From assembly GCA_964549635.1 (NCBI GenBank), contig CAZJVJ010000006.1:1-64000 (forward strand): a DNA stretch of 64,000 nt, in the 5' to 3' direction. The stretch is from VGNY01 sp964549635. GTDB lineage: Bacteria > Chloroflexota > Dehalococcoidia > GIF9 > UBA5629. Every line of letters starts with the position of its first letter. Position 1 is the stretch's first letter. Position numbers and translations under genes: made by a program. The notes beneath the pieces are model-generated. The model was not told the origin of the DNA. It worked only from the letters and a program-made list of their open reading frames with translations, and did no database searches. Positions 41,349 through 49,230 of this stretch are shown here, in pieces.

Positions 41349-41390
41349 CGCCAGTTTAGCATAGCTGAATGGGTATGGTGGTAAATTAAA

Positions 41391-41693
41391 ATGAGGCCCA
41401 AGGCAATAAGAACATATGAAAATGACAGGATTAAGGTTATCTGGAAGCCTGAAAAGTGCGTGTATTCTGGCAACTGTGTTAAGGGTTTACCAAAGGTCTT
41501 TGATGCTCGAAGACGTCCGTGGGTCGATGTTACTGCAGCGGATGCAGCGGAGATAATGCGCGTCATCGATACATGCCCGTCGGGAGCTCTAAGCTACGAA
41601 CAGCCTAACCGAGGTGGTTCTGTGAAGAGCAGGAGAGGAAAGAACCGACAACTAATGGCTGGCACAAAAACAGCTCGGGAAAAAGAGGACTAA
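41391..41693 (+). CDS. Small mono-cluster ferredoxin-like protein (DUF1271/Fer4_19)
   Basis: The 100-residue protein has the Fer4_19 signature for one 4Fe-4S cluster, CVYSGNCVKGLPKVFDARRR, then PWVDV and CPSGALSY. The spacing of Cys residues and the G-L-P-K-V-F-D motif are diagnostic. The C-terminal 25 residues are basic and rich in Arg, Lys and Ser. It lies 42 bases after fprA and four bases before the rhodanese gene, so it belongs to the operon. It could be an electron carrier for a neighbouring enzyme. Confidence 0.78.
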   Translation: MRPKAIRTYENDRIKVIWKPEKCVYSGNCVKGLPKVFDARRRPWVDVTAADAAEIMRVIDTCPSGALSYEQPNRGGSVKSRRGKNRQLMAGTKTAREKED

Positions 41694-41697
41694 AACC

Positions 41698-42174
41698 ATG
41701 TTGAAGCCATTTTTGACGTTGAGCCTGGCGGCTACACTCATAGTCCTGACAGCATGTACTCTAACGCCTGCGCCAGCGCATGTGACTGAACCTCCAACTG
41801 CACCCCCGGCAATACAGCCTGCTCCCAAACCGACGCCTGCGGAGCTGGTGCCCCGCATAACAGTTGAAGAGCTACTGGAAAAAATAGAGGGTGGAGCCGG
41901 CATAGTCATTGTCGATACCAGACCGAAAGCAGAATACGATGCAGGTCACATCAAAGGGGCTATATCAGCTCCGCTATCAATTATATTAGAAGGCAAATGG
42001 CTGCCGCCTGCTACCAAAGACATCGTCTTTTACTGAACCTGACCAAACGAGAGGACGAGTGCCCGGGCGGCACTGGAAATGATTAAGCATGGCTTTTCTG
42101 AGGTTAAGGTCTTAAAAGGAGGGTATGAAGCCTGGAAAAAGGCAGGCTATCCTGTAGAAGTCACGGGGGACTGA
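41698..42174 (+). CDS. Rhodanese-like lipoprotein with a double-selenocysteine U-T-U active site
   Basis: The gene has two in-frame TGA codons at 42034-42036 and 42040-42042; reading through gives 158 residues. A lipoprotein signal ends at LTAC (C20), followed by a Pro-rich linker, then a rhodanese domain: VDTRPKAEYDAGHIKGAISA, DIVFY, U113-T-U115, PNERTSARAALEMI and VKVLKGGYEAWKKAGYPVE. Related rhodaneses have Cys at both U positions, the first being the catalytic sulfur-binding residue. The frame is otherwise perfect and ends at a TGA (42172). A six-pair stem-loop lies 27 and 21 bases after the two TGAs. It would be exported, anchored at the membrane, and move sulfur or selenium or act as a diselenide. 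The upstream ferredoxin gene is four bases away. Confidence 0.82.
42058..42074 (+). promoter_or_regulatory. Candidate bacterial SECIS hairpin in the rhodanese gene
   Basis: AGTGCC (42058-42063) pairs perfectly with GGCACT (42069-42074) around the loop CGGGC, giving G as the second loop base. The loop starts 27 bases after the first TGA and 21 bases after the second, both within the 16-37 base range of bacterial SECIS elements. No equivalent structure is obvious after the terminal TGA at 42172. Confidence 0.68.
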
Positions 42175-42187
42175 ACGGAGGTTATGA

Positions 42188-42493
42188 ATGAAGGAGAGCT
42201 ACAAAGCAACACTTAAGGTGAACGGAATATCAATTGATATGAATCCTTTCGTGGAGGAGTTTCTATCCCGGACGGTGGTCGGTGCCGTCACTTCTCTGAA
42301 AGGCGTGGAGGATATTAAGAAGCTGGAAGTCCGTCAGAAAAAGGGCAATGTTCAAATCACCGTCAACGGGAAGGATATCCCCTTGACTCCGTTCCCTAAC
42401 GACATAATCGCCAGAACCCTCGCCGGCATGGTCTGCTCGCTAAAGGGTGTATCTGACATAGACACAATAGACATAAGCGTCGAAGTAACCTAG
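42188..42493 (+). CDS. Internally duplicated protein of unknown function
   Basis: The 101-residue protein consists of two similar halves. The first reads VNGISIDMNPFVEEFLSRTV and then VTSLKGVEDIKKLEV. The second reads VNGKDIPLTPFPNDIIARTL and then VCSLKGVSDIDTIDI. Each has a short beta-turn-beta start (VNGxxI), a P-F motif and a helix followed by S-L-K-G-V. I do not know the family. A GGAGG site lies six bases before the ATG. It is between the Sec-rhodanese and the copper ATPase, and may be part of their operon. Confidence 0.7.
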   Translation: MKESYKATLKVNGISIDMNPFVEEFLSRTVVGAVTSLKGVEDIKKLEVRQKKGNVQITVNGKDIPLTPFPNDIIARTLAGMVCSLKGVSDIDTIDISVEVT

Positions 42494-42601
42494 CAAGTCT
42501 CTGGTTAGTGCAACCCACCAGGGTCGCCAGCTAGATCGCGGGCGAGGTCGAAGTCTGAAACGTTTTCAGTAACCGGCGAAGAGCATCAGGGTTTTTACAA
42601 A

Positions 42602-45265
42602 GTGGAGAAACCGAACAACGGTAAATTAAGAAGGGCAAAAATCCACATAACCGGCATGACCTGCACCACCTGCGCCGCTACTATTGAGAGGGGTCTAGCT
42701 CACACCCCTGGCGTAGAAAAGGCTGAGGTCAGCTTTGCCTCGGAGAAGGCATCTGTGGAATATGACCCCTCCAAAATTGACCTCGCCACAATTAGCCAGA
42801 CCGTCTCACAACTTGGCTATAAGGTAGCCACTCGGAAGGCCATATTTCCGGTAAGCGGCATGACTTGCGCTTCCTGCGTAGCTCGTGTGGAACAGGCTCT
42901 GTCAGGGGTGCCCGGCGTTATCTCAGCGAGCGTAAACTTGGCTTCGGAGAAAGCTACAGTTGAATATGTTGAGGGTACTGACATAGCTGAGATGCAAAGG
43001 GCGGTAGCAGAAGCCGGTTACGCACTCGGCACGGAAACAAAAAGCCTGGAGGATGTAACCACAGCAGCTCGACGAGAGGTACGGGCACTTAGAAACAGCT
43101 TTATCTTCGCTTTTATCCTCGCCATCGTGATAATGGGCTTAAGCATGGGCCCAGATTTTCCAGCAAGACCCTATCTACTCTGGGCTTTAGCTACACCGGT
43201 GCAGTTCTGGACAGGCTGGCGGTTCTACAGGGGAATGTGGACAGCATTAAAGCATAAGACCGCCGACATGAACACTCTCATCGCCGTAGGCACTTCAGCA
43301 GCCTATTTTTACAGCCTGGTCGCAGTAGCAGCTCCAGCCCTGTTTGCTGCTGCAGACATAGAACTGGGGCTCTATTTTGATACCTCATCCATGATCATAG
43401 CCCTTATCTTGATGGGCAAATTCCTCGAGGCAAGGGCTAAAGGTCAGACATCGGAGGCGATAAAGAAACTGATTGGACTAAAGCCCAAGACCGCAACCGT
43501 TATCCGGAATGGTGATGAGTTAGAAATCCCGGTTGAAAATGTTCAGGTCGGCGACTTTATACTGGTGCGCCCGGGAGAACAGATACCGGTAGATGGCATC
43601 GTACGCCAGGGCTATTCCAGCGTGGATGAATCTATGATAACCGGTGAAAGCATACCGGTGGAGAAGAAAGCGGGCGATACGGTCATCGGTGGCACCATTA
43701 ATAAGATGGGTAGTTTTCAATTCGAAGCAACCAGGGTAGGAAAGGATACCACGCTGGCCCGAATTATCCGACTGGTAGAAGAAGCCCAGGGAAGCAAGGC
43801 GCCAATCCAACGGCTTGCCGATGTCGTCTCCGGCTATTTTGTGCCGGCGGTGATATGTATCGCCATTGTCACCTTCATAATATGGTCCTTCGTGGGCCCA
43901 CAACCGCCTTTGACATATGCTTTGCTCAACTTTGTGGCTGTACTTATCATCGCCTGTCCCTGTGCCCTGGGCCTGGCGACGCCAACAGCCATAATAGTAG
44001 GCACCGGCAAAGGAGCCGAGAACGGTATTCTAATCAGAAGCGGTGAGGCACTGGAAAGGGCACATAAGATAAACGTTGTACTCTTGGACAAGACCGGCAC
44101 CTTGACCCTTGGCGAACCCATGGTGACTGACATAATTGCAGCATCACCCTTTACTGAGGCTGAAATTTTGCAACTGGCAGCCTCTGCTGAACGCAGCTCT
44201 GAACATCCATTGGCAGAAGCCGTCACCAAGGCAGCTTCGGAGAGGGGGCTGGAACTATTTGAGCCTTCGCACTTTCAGGCTATTCCAGGGCGTGGTGTGG
44301 AGGCTAGAGTAAACAACCAGAGGCTGCTGGTTGGCAATGCGGTTTTTATGAAGGAGAATAGTCTTGCCCTGGACAGTCTGAGAGGAGAAGCTGAACGACT
44401 CTGGGGACAGGGCAAGACGGTGATGTTCCTGGGGGTGGACGGCCACATAGCCGGCATCATTGCGCTGGCAGATACTCTTAAACCAAACGCCAGGCAGGTG
44501 GTGGACGCCTTGCACGGGTTAAATCTCGAAGTCGTTATGATTACCGGTGACAACCGCCGCACTGCTGAAGCTATCGCCCGTCAAGCCGGAATTGACCGAG
44601 TCCTTGCTGAGGTATTACCGGAGAACAAGGCTCTAGAGGTCAGGAGATTACAGGAGCAGGGTAAGGTGGTGGCAATGGTAGGCGATGGAATTAACGATGC
44701 CCCGGCGCTGGCCCAGGCGGATGTGGGCATTGCCATCGGCACCGGAACCGACATCGCTGTGGAAACTGGCGACATAACCCTTATCAGTGGTGACTTAAGC
44801 GGTATTGTCACTGCCGTATCTCTGAGCAAGCGTACTATGACAACCATAAAGCAAAACCTGTTCTGGGCCTTTGCCTATAATACAGCTCTTATACCAGTGG
44901 CGGCCGGTGCACTGTACCCGGTTTTCAGTCACAGTGGTGTCCCCGCAGGGCTGCACTTCATCTTCGGCAGCTATGGCTTTCTGAACCCGATGCTGGCAGC
45001 TCTGGCTATGGCTCTCAGCTCTGTTACAGTGGTGTCAAATTCATTACGGCTTAGGGCGTTTAAGCCGTTCAGATCTGAAAAAAAGGAAGGAGGTGAAAAG
45101 ATGGCAATAGACCCGGTGTGCAAGATGGAAGTGGACGAGAAAAAGGCAGCGGCCACCTCTGACTACAAGGGCAAGAAATACTACTTCTGCGCCAAGAGTT
45201 GCAAAAAGGCTTTTGACCAGAACCCGGAGAAATATCTTGCCCCGGAGAGGCCATTACGCAGGTGA
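42602..45265 (+). CDS. copA: Copper-type P1B ATPase with a C-terminal YHS domain
   Basis: This 887-residue P1B ATPase exports Cu(I). It begins with two heavy-metal-associated domains (GMTCTTCAATIERGL and GMTCASCVARVEQAL). The transmembrane Cu site is CPCALGLATPTA. The phosphorylated Asp is in DKTGTLTLGEP, and GDGINDAPALAQADVG is the hinge. The C-terminus continues into a YHS domain (IDPVCKMEVDEKKAA, KYYFCAKSCKKAFDQNPEKY), a metal-binding module usually separate. The start is GTG at 42602 with only a weak ribosome-binding site. A strong internal ribosome-binding site precedes the YHS part. It lies downstream of the redox genes and probably limits copper toxicity to Fe-S proteins. Confidence 0.92.
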   Translation: MEKPNNGKLRRAKIHITGMTCTTCAATIERGLAHTPGVEKAEVSFASEKASVEYDPSKIDLATISQTVSQLGYKVATRKAIFPVSGMTCASCVARVEQALSGVPGVISASVNLASEKATVEYVEGTDIAEMQRAVAEAGYALGTETKSLEDVTTAARREVRALRNSFIFAFILAIVIMGLSMGPDFPARPYLLWALATPVQFWTGWRFYRGMWTALKHKTADMNTLIAVGTSAAYFYSLVAVAAPALFAAADIELGLYFDTSSMIIALILMGKFLEARAKGQTSEAIKKLIGLKPKTATVIRNGDELEIPVENVQVGDFILVRPGEQIPVDGIVRQGYSSVDESMITGESIPVEKKAGDTVIGGTINKMGSFQFEATRVGKDTTLARIIRLVEEAQGSKAPIQRLADVVSGYFVPAVICIAIVTFIIWSFVGPQPPLTYALLNFVAVLIIACPCALGLATPTAIIVGTGKGAENGILIRSGEALERAHKINVVLLDKTGTLTLGEPMVTDIIAASPFTEAEILQLAASAERSSEHPLAEAVTKAASERGLELFEPSHFQAIPGRGVEARVNNQRLLVGNAVFMKENSLALDSLRGEAERLWGQGKTVMFLGVDGHIAGIIALADTLKPNARQVVDALHGLNLEVVMITGDNRRTAEAIARQAGIDRVLAEVLPENKALEVRRLQEQGKVVAMVGDGINDAPALAQADVGIAIGTGTDIAVETGDITLISGDLSGIVTAVSLSKRTMTTIKQNLFWAFAYNTALIPVAAGALYPVFSHSGVPAGLHFIFGSYGFLNPMLAALAMALSSVTVVSNSLRLRAFKPFRSEKKEGGEKMAIDPVCKMEVDEKKAAATSDYKGKKYYFCAKSCKKAFDQNPEKYLAPERPLRR
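45101..45265 (+). CDS. Possible internally initiated YHS-domain protein inside copA
   Basis: AAGGAGGTG at 45087-45095 lies five bases before an in-frame ATG at 45101 that opens the YHS domain exactly (MAIDPVCKMEVD). Translation from here would give a free 54-residue YHS protein in addition to the fused ATPase. In many genomes the ATPase and the YHS protein are separate genes; here the stop between them appears to have been lost while the second initiation site was kept. Confidence 0.5.
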   Translation: MAIDPVCKMEVDEKKAAATSDYKGKKYYFCAKSCKKAFDQNPEKYLAPERPLRR

Positions 45266-45403
45266 GGTATATAGGGGGTATTTACCCGGATAGCCGTGAG
45301 CTACCATCAAACATAATATAGTGCGGCCAGTAAGGGTCGCCCGAAAAGACTGTAGCCCGAGACTAGTAAACTACCAAATTAGGTGAATTCTGGAGGTATA
45401 GAT

Positions 45404-46243
45404 ATGAAGAAAGAAGATATTATCGCTCTACTTAATCAAGACCTGGAGGGCGAACATGGTGCCATCATTCAGTACCTGACCCATGCCTATGCTATGGGTG
45501 AGGGCGAGATGGCCTGCGAAATTGAAGCTATTGCCCGCGAAGAGATGCGCCACTTCGACTGGCTGGCTGAGACCATAGTGGCACTGGGTGGAAAACCTAG
45601 TATAAAAAGGGGCAAGATGCGTATGGAAGGCAAGTCTGTGCCTGAATGGATGAAAAACGATGTGCTTCTTGAGGAAGACGCCATAAACATGTACAGAGAG
45701 CACATTAAGGCTATAGACGACCCTAAGATAAAGCGTCTGCTAACACGCATCCTGTCTGACGAGGAGTCACATCATGGCGACTTTGCCCATTTTGTAGATA
45801 AAGCTGATAAGGAAGGTGCAAAAGATTTGAGAGGTGACCGCAAAGACAGGGTGGCTGAGGTTCTTAATTGGGGCATTGAACATGAGTACACCGTCATCCT
45901 TCAGTACCTGCTGCATTCCTACCTGGCGACCAACGAGGAGATGAAAGAGGAGATGCAAGATCAGGCGATAAATGAGATGCAGCACATGGGATGGCTGGCT
46001 GAAAAGCTGGTCGATGCCGAAGGGAACCCGAGGATGGAGCACACGCAGGTTGATACATCAACCCGGATGGGTGACATGTTGCGCGCTGACATCAAGATTG
46101 AAAAGGAGGTAGCTGCCGAATACGACCGCGCCGCCAAGGAAATCAAGGACGAGTACCTGAAGAAATTGCTCATTCGAATAAGAGACCATGAAATCTACCA
46201 CGTTGACGTATTCAGCGACTTGCTCAAGGAGGTTGAGAAATAG
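45404..46243 (+). CDS. Tandem ferritin-like protein
   Basis: The 279-residue protein contains two ferritin-like four-helix domains in a row. The first has NQDLEGEHGAIIQYLTHAYA, AREEMRHFDWLAE and LSDEESHHGDFAHF. The second has LNWGIEHEYTVILQYLLHSY, NEMQHMGWLAEKL and IRDHEIYHVDVF. Each carries the Glu and E-x-x-H iron ligands. It resembles bacterioferritin/rubrerythrin-like iron oxidases and could store iron or detoxify peroxide. The ATG at 45404 follows TGGAGGT; an upstream frame start at 45383 lacks support. A 138-base gap without a recognisable element precedes it. Confidence 0.78.
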   Translation: MKKEDIIALLNQDLEGEHGAIIQYLTHAYAMGEGEMACEIEAIAREEMRHFDWLAETIVALGGKPSIKRGKMRMEGKSVPEWMKNDVLLEEDAINMYREHIKAIDDPKIKRLLTRILSDEESHHGDFAHFVDKADKEGAKDLRGDRKDRVAEVLNWGIEHEYTVILQYLLHSYLATNEEMKEEMQDQAINEMQHMGWLAEKLVDAEGNPRMEHTQVDTSTRMGDMLRADIKIEKEVAAEYDRAAKEIKDEYLKKLLIRIRDHEIYHVDVFSDLLKEVEK

Positions 46244-46310
46244 GACCTGAAATAGAAACAGGAAAATTAGTAATCACACAGAAATCTTATGGTAAAGAAA
46301 GGGGTTTTAG

Positions 46311-46436
46311 ATGCCAAAGGTAACGGCAGTAGGACAGGTTTTTAGATGTGAAATTTGCGGTAACGTGGTTGAGGTGAAAAAGGTAGGCGGTGGTGAGCTA
46401 GTTTGCTGCGGTCAGCCGATGACGCTGCAAAGTTAA
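46311..46436 (+). CDS. Desulforedoxin-like mini iron protein
   Basis: This 41-residue product is missing from length-filtered ORF calls. It has FRCEICGNVVEVKKVGGGEL followed by VCCGQPM, the exact Cys layout (C-x2-C and C-C) of desulforedoxin and of the N-terminal domain of desulfoferrodoxin, which binds one iron as Fe(Cys)4. An AAAGGGG site lies upstream. No superoxide reductase (neelaredoxin) domain follows; the next gene is instead superoxide dismutase. It is probably an electron carrier for the surrounding detoxification enzymes. Confidence 0.86.
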   Translation: MPKVTAVGQVFRCEICGNVVEVKKVGGGELVCCGQPMTLQS

Positions 46437-46466
46437 AACCAAAATAATCAATAGCAGGAGGCAGGA

Positions 46467-47045
46467 ATGGCTTACGAAGCGAAAGACTACAGCAAGTTGA
46501 TGGGTATGGAGGGTTTCAGCGAGACACTGTTAAAAAACCACTTCACACTCTATCAAGGCTACGTCACCAATACAAATAAACTGATGGACACGCTGGCTTC
46601 AATGCTTAAGGAGAACAAGGTGGCTACGCCGGAATACGCTGAACTTAAGCGCCGGCTGGGCTGGGAGTTCAACGGCATGAGGCTCCACGAGTATTACTTC
46701 GACAACCTAGGCGGCAAGGCATCGCTGGATAAATCGGGTAAGCTGGCAAAAAAGCTGGCTGAGGACTTCGGCAGCTACGAGAGCTGGGAAAGGGACTTTA
46801 AAGCCAGCGGGACTATGCGGGGCATCGGATGGGTCATCCTGTACCAAGACAACATCAACGGCAAACTTTTTAACCAGTGGATAAACGAGCATGATGTTGG
46901 TCATCCGGCCGGCTGTACCCCCATCTTGGTGCTTGATGTCTTCGAGCACGCTTTTATGGTCGACTACGGGCTCAAGCGTGCCGATTACATAGAGGCCTTC
47001 TTCAAAAACGTAAACTGGGCAGTGGTGGAAGGTCGGTTGAAATAG
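46467..47045 (+). CDS. Iron/manganese superoxide dismutase
   Basis: The 192-residue protein is a Fe/Mn-family superoxide dismutase. The metal ligands are LKNHFTLYQGYV (His), MRLHEYYFDNLGG (His), and VLDVFEHAFMVDYGL (Asp and His). The segment GIGWVILYQDNINGKL is typical. Metal preference is not certain. A GGAGGCAGG site precedes the ATG. A superoxide dismutase next to a desulforedoxin, rubrerythrins and flavodiiron protein is a full aerotolerance set. Confidence 0.9.
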   Translation: MAYEAKDYSKLMGMEGFSETLLKNHFTLYQGYVTNTNKLMDTLASMLKENKVATPEYAELKRRLGWEFNGMRLHEYYFDNLGGKASLDKSGKLAKKLAEDFGSYESWERDFKASGTMRGIGWVILYQDNINGKLFNQWINEHDVGHPAGCTPILVLDVFEHAFMVDYGLKRADYIEAFFKNVNWAVVEGRLK

Positions 47046-47072
47046 AACTGAATTCGTAACGGGAGGTGCAAT

Positions 47073-47423
47073 ATGGGGAAGTTTGTTGAGGTGAGTAAAA
47101 AAGATGACCTCAGGAATGGCACTATGAAGGAGGTCTCGGTTGAAGGGCGTAATATCCTTCTGGCCAGAGTCGCTGACAGGTACTATGCCATAGATAGCCG
47201 CTGTCCTCACCTGGGCGGTAATCTGTCTCGCGGGCGTCTTGAAGGCACCGTGGTCACCTGCCCCCTGCACGGGTCCCAGTTCGATGTTACTGACGGCCGG
47301 ATAGTCCGCTGGCTAAGAGTCTCTGGACCACTTCAGACAGTTGGTAAGCTATTCCGAGGGCCCAAACCAGTCGCCACTTACAACGTAAGGGTCGAGGATG
47401 ATAGTGTCCTTGTTGAGATGTAG
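47073..47423 (+). CDS. Rieske-type [2Fe-2S] protein
   Basis: The 116-residue protein has the Rieske motifs CPHLGGNLSRG (C-x-H) and CPLHGSQFDVTDGR (C-x2-H) in a NirD-like or ferredoxin-like arrangement. The C-terminus (KPVATYNVRVEDDSVLVEM) is typical of soluble bacterial Rieske ferredoxins. It ends the run of oxidative-stress genes. A GGGAGGTG site precedes the ATG. It could donate electrons to an oxygenase or reductase, but no such gene is adjacent. Confidence 0.86.
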   Translation: MGKFVEVSKKDDLRNGTMKEVSVEGRNILLARVADRYYAIDSRCPHLGGNLSRGRLEGTVVTCPLHGSQFDVTDGRIVRWLRVSGPLQTVGKLFRGPKPVATYNVRVEDDSVLVEM

Positions 47424-47520
47424 CAGGGACATGGACAATTCAGTTACCAGAATAAGTCAATCCCAGCATGCGATAACTTGATACGTGAAGGTTTGAAGCC
47501 GCAGGTAAAGAAGTAAAGGG

Positions 47521-49230
47521 ATGGATATAGACATCAATTTTATGATTGCGGGCGAAGCCGGGCAAGGAGTACAGTCGGCAGGCTTCTTGCTGGCAAAAGT
47601 TTTTGCCCGTATGGGCTATCACGTTTTCGCCGACCAGGACTATGAGTCCAGGATTAGGGGAGGTCATAACTTCTTCCGAATTAGAGTCAAAACTTCTCAG
47701 GTGAGGGCCATTGCCGAACCGATCGATATATTAATTACTTTAAACAAGGAAGGCCTATACCTGCATCAAAACGAACTTGCGGACAATGGTGTCATAATCT
47801 TCGACGGCGAAAAAGGGAGTATCAAGGACAATGGTGGCAGATATCTCGCCATTCCTTTAGAAAAAATGGCGCTTGAAATTACCGGAAATAAATTAATGCT
47901 TAATACGGTTGCCCTTGGGGCTGCGTTGGGGATGGTGGGATGCGACTTTGAGACCTTTGAAGAGCCTCTAAAGGGACGCTTCGCCGGTGAAACAGGAATG
48001 CTCAATATGAAGGCAGCCAGGGCGGGCTATGATTATGTCAAAAACAGTTACAAAGGTGACTTTGGCTATTGCCTTATGCCTGTGGCCGGACCTGAAAGAA
48101 TGTTGCTCAACGGAAACGAGGCAATAGCTCTGGGAGCAATGGCTGCCGGCTGCAAGTTCGTCGCCGCTTATCCGATGACACCAGCAACCCCCATTATGGA
48201 ATATATCGCATCCAAAGCTAAAGATTTCGGTCTGGTGGTTATTCAGCCTGAAGATGAAATAGCCGCCATAAATATGGTTATAGGCGCCAGTTATGCTGGC
48301 GTCAGGGCAATGACAGCTACTTCAGGAGGCGGCTTTAGCCTCATGGTAGAAGGCTTAAGCCTGGCAGGCATGACCGAAACACCAGCGGTGGTGGTACTGG
48401 GACAGCGTCCTGGGCCTGCTATTGGCTTACCTACACGAACTGAGCAGGGTGAACTTGAGTTCGCCATCCATGCCGGCCACGGTGAGTTTCCCCGCGCCGT
48501 TCTCGCCCCTGCTACCATCGAAGATGCTTTCTGGTTGACAACCAAAGCCTTCAACCTGGCCGAAAGATATCAGACACCTGTTATCTTGCTAACCGACCAC
48601 CACTTGGCAACTTCATACGCCACGACTGAAAAGTTCGACACATCAAAGGTGACCATCGACAGAGGCGTTCTTTTTTCAGAAACACATCCTTCAGCCTACC
48701 GAAGACACGCCATAACTGATTCCGGTATTTCGCCGCGGGCATTCCCTCTGCAACAGGAAGGCATTCTGGTGGTGACTGACGCTGACGAACACAACGAGGA
48801 GGGCCACCTTATTGAGGATGCTGAAACCAGAACTAAGATGGTGGAAAAGCGGATGCGTAAATTGCAGGGACTTAAAAGCTCGATTGAGCCACCTCAGATT
48901 TATGGACCTGACAGAGCAGACTTGACCCTAATCGGCTGGGGTAGCACTTATGGCGCCCTATGCGAGGCTGTAAATATCCTGTTGGAAAATGGGGCCAGCG
49001 TCAACCTGTTACATCTGAAAGAGATCTGGCCATTCCCGGATGATAAGGTCTCCACCCTGCTCGGCGACGCTAGCAACTGCTGTGTAGTAGAGAACAATGC
49101 CACAGGACAACTCGCACATCTGCTGCGTGCCGAAACGGGCATAGCCTGCAACCACAGGATTCTCAAATATGACGGGCGTCCCTTTACACCTGCATACCTG
49201 GTTCGAGAAATTAAAAAGGTGCTCAGATGA
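47521..49230 (+). CDS. korA: 2-oxoacid:ferredoxin oxidoreductase, fused gamma-alpha subunit
   Basis: The 569-residue protein joins a gamma domain (residues 1-190: FMIAGEAGQGVQSAGFLLAK, YESRIRGGHNFFRIRV) and an alpha domain (from about 198: NGNEAIALGAMAAGCKFVAA, YPMTPATPIMEY, EDEIAAINMVIGASYAGVRA). This is the KorA type used for 2-oxoglutarate or related 2-oxo acids. The TPP subunit is the next gene, overlapping by four bases. The enzyme oxidatively decarboxylates a 2-oxo acid to acyl-CoA and reduces ferredoxin; it can run in reverse in CO2 fixation. Substrate specificity is not certain. Confidence 0.88.
   Translation: MDIDINFMIAGEAGQGVQSAGFLLAKVFARMGYHVFADQDYESRIRGGHNFFRIRVKTSQVRAIAEPIDILITLNKEGLYLHQNELADNGVIIFDGEKGSIKDNGGRYLAIPLEKMALEITGNKLMLNTVALGAALGMVGCDFETFEEPLKGRFAGETGMLNMKAARAGYDYVKNSYKGDFGYCLMPVAGPERMLLNGNEAIALGAMAAGCKFVAAYPMTPATPIMEYIASKAKDFGLVVIQPEDEIAAINMVIGASYAGVRAMTATSGGGFSLMVEGLSLAGMTETPAVVVLGQRPGPAIGLPTRTEQGELEFAIHAGHGEFPRAVLAPATIEDAFWLTTKAFNLAERYQTPVILLTDHHLATSYATTEKFDTSKVTIDRGVLFSETHPSAYRRHAITDSGISPRAFPLQQEGILVVTDADEHNEEGHLIEDAETRTKMVEKRMRKLQGLKSSIEPPQIYGPDRADLTLIGWGSTYGALCEAVNILLENGASVNLLHLKEIWPFPDDKVSTLLGDASNCCVVENNATGQLAHLLRAETGIACNHRILKYDGRPFTPAYLVREIKKVLR

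Noticed and set aside
31593..42042. Alternative genetic code (TGA read as Trp or Gly) as the explanation for in-frame TGA codons
   Set aside because: Many genes here end in TGA in the right place (for example 13928-13930, 42172-42174 and the end of korA), and TGA is found inside intact frames only at Cys positions of two redox proteins. Selenocysteine fits better than a changed code.
31557..42174. The glutaredoxin and rhodanese as ordinary pseudogenes
   Set aside because: True pseudogenes in this window (859-1618, 55976-56626) have several breaks at random places. These two genes have breaks only at catalytic Cys codons, keep strong ribosome-binding sites and have SECIS-like hairpins.
47073..47423. 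The Rieske protein as part of a cytochrome bc complex
   Set aside because: It has no membrane anchor or signal and no cytochrome b gene is nearby; the motif spacing fits a soluble ferredoxin-type Rieske protein.
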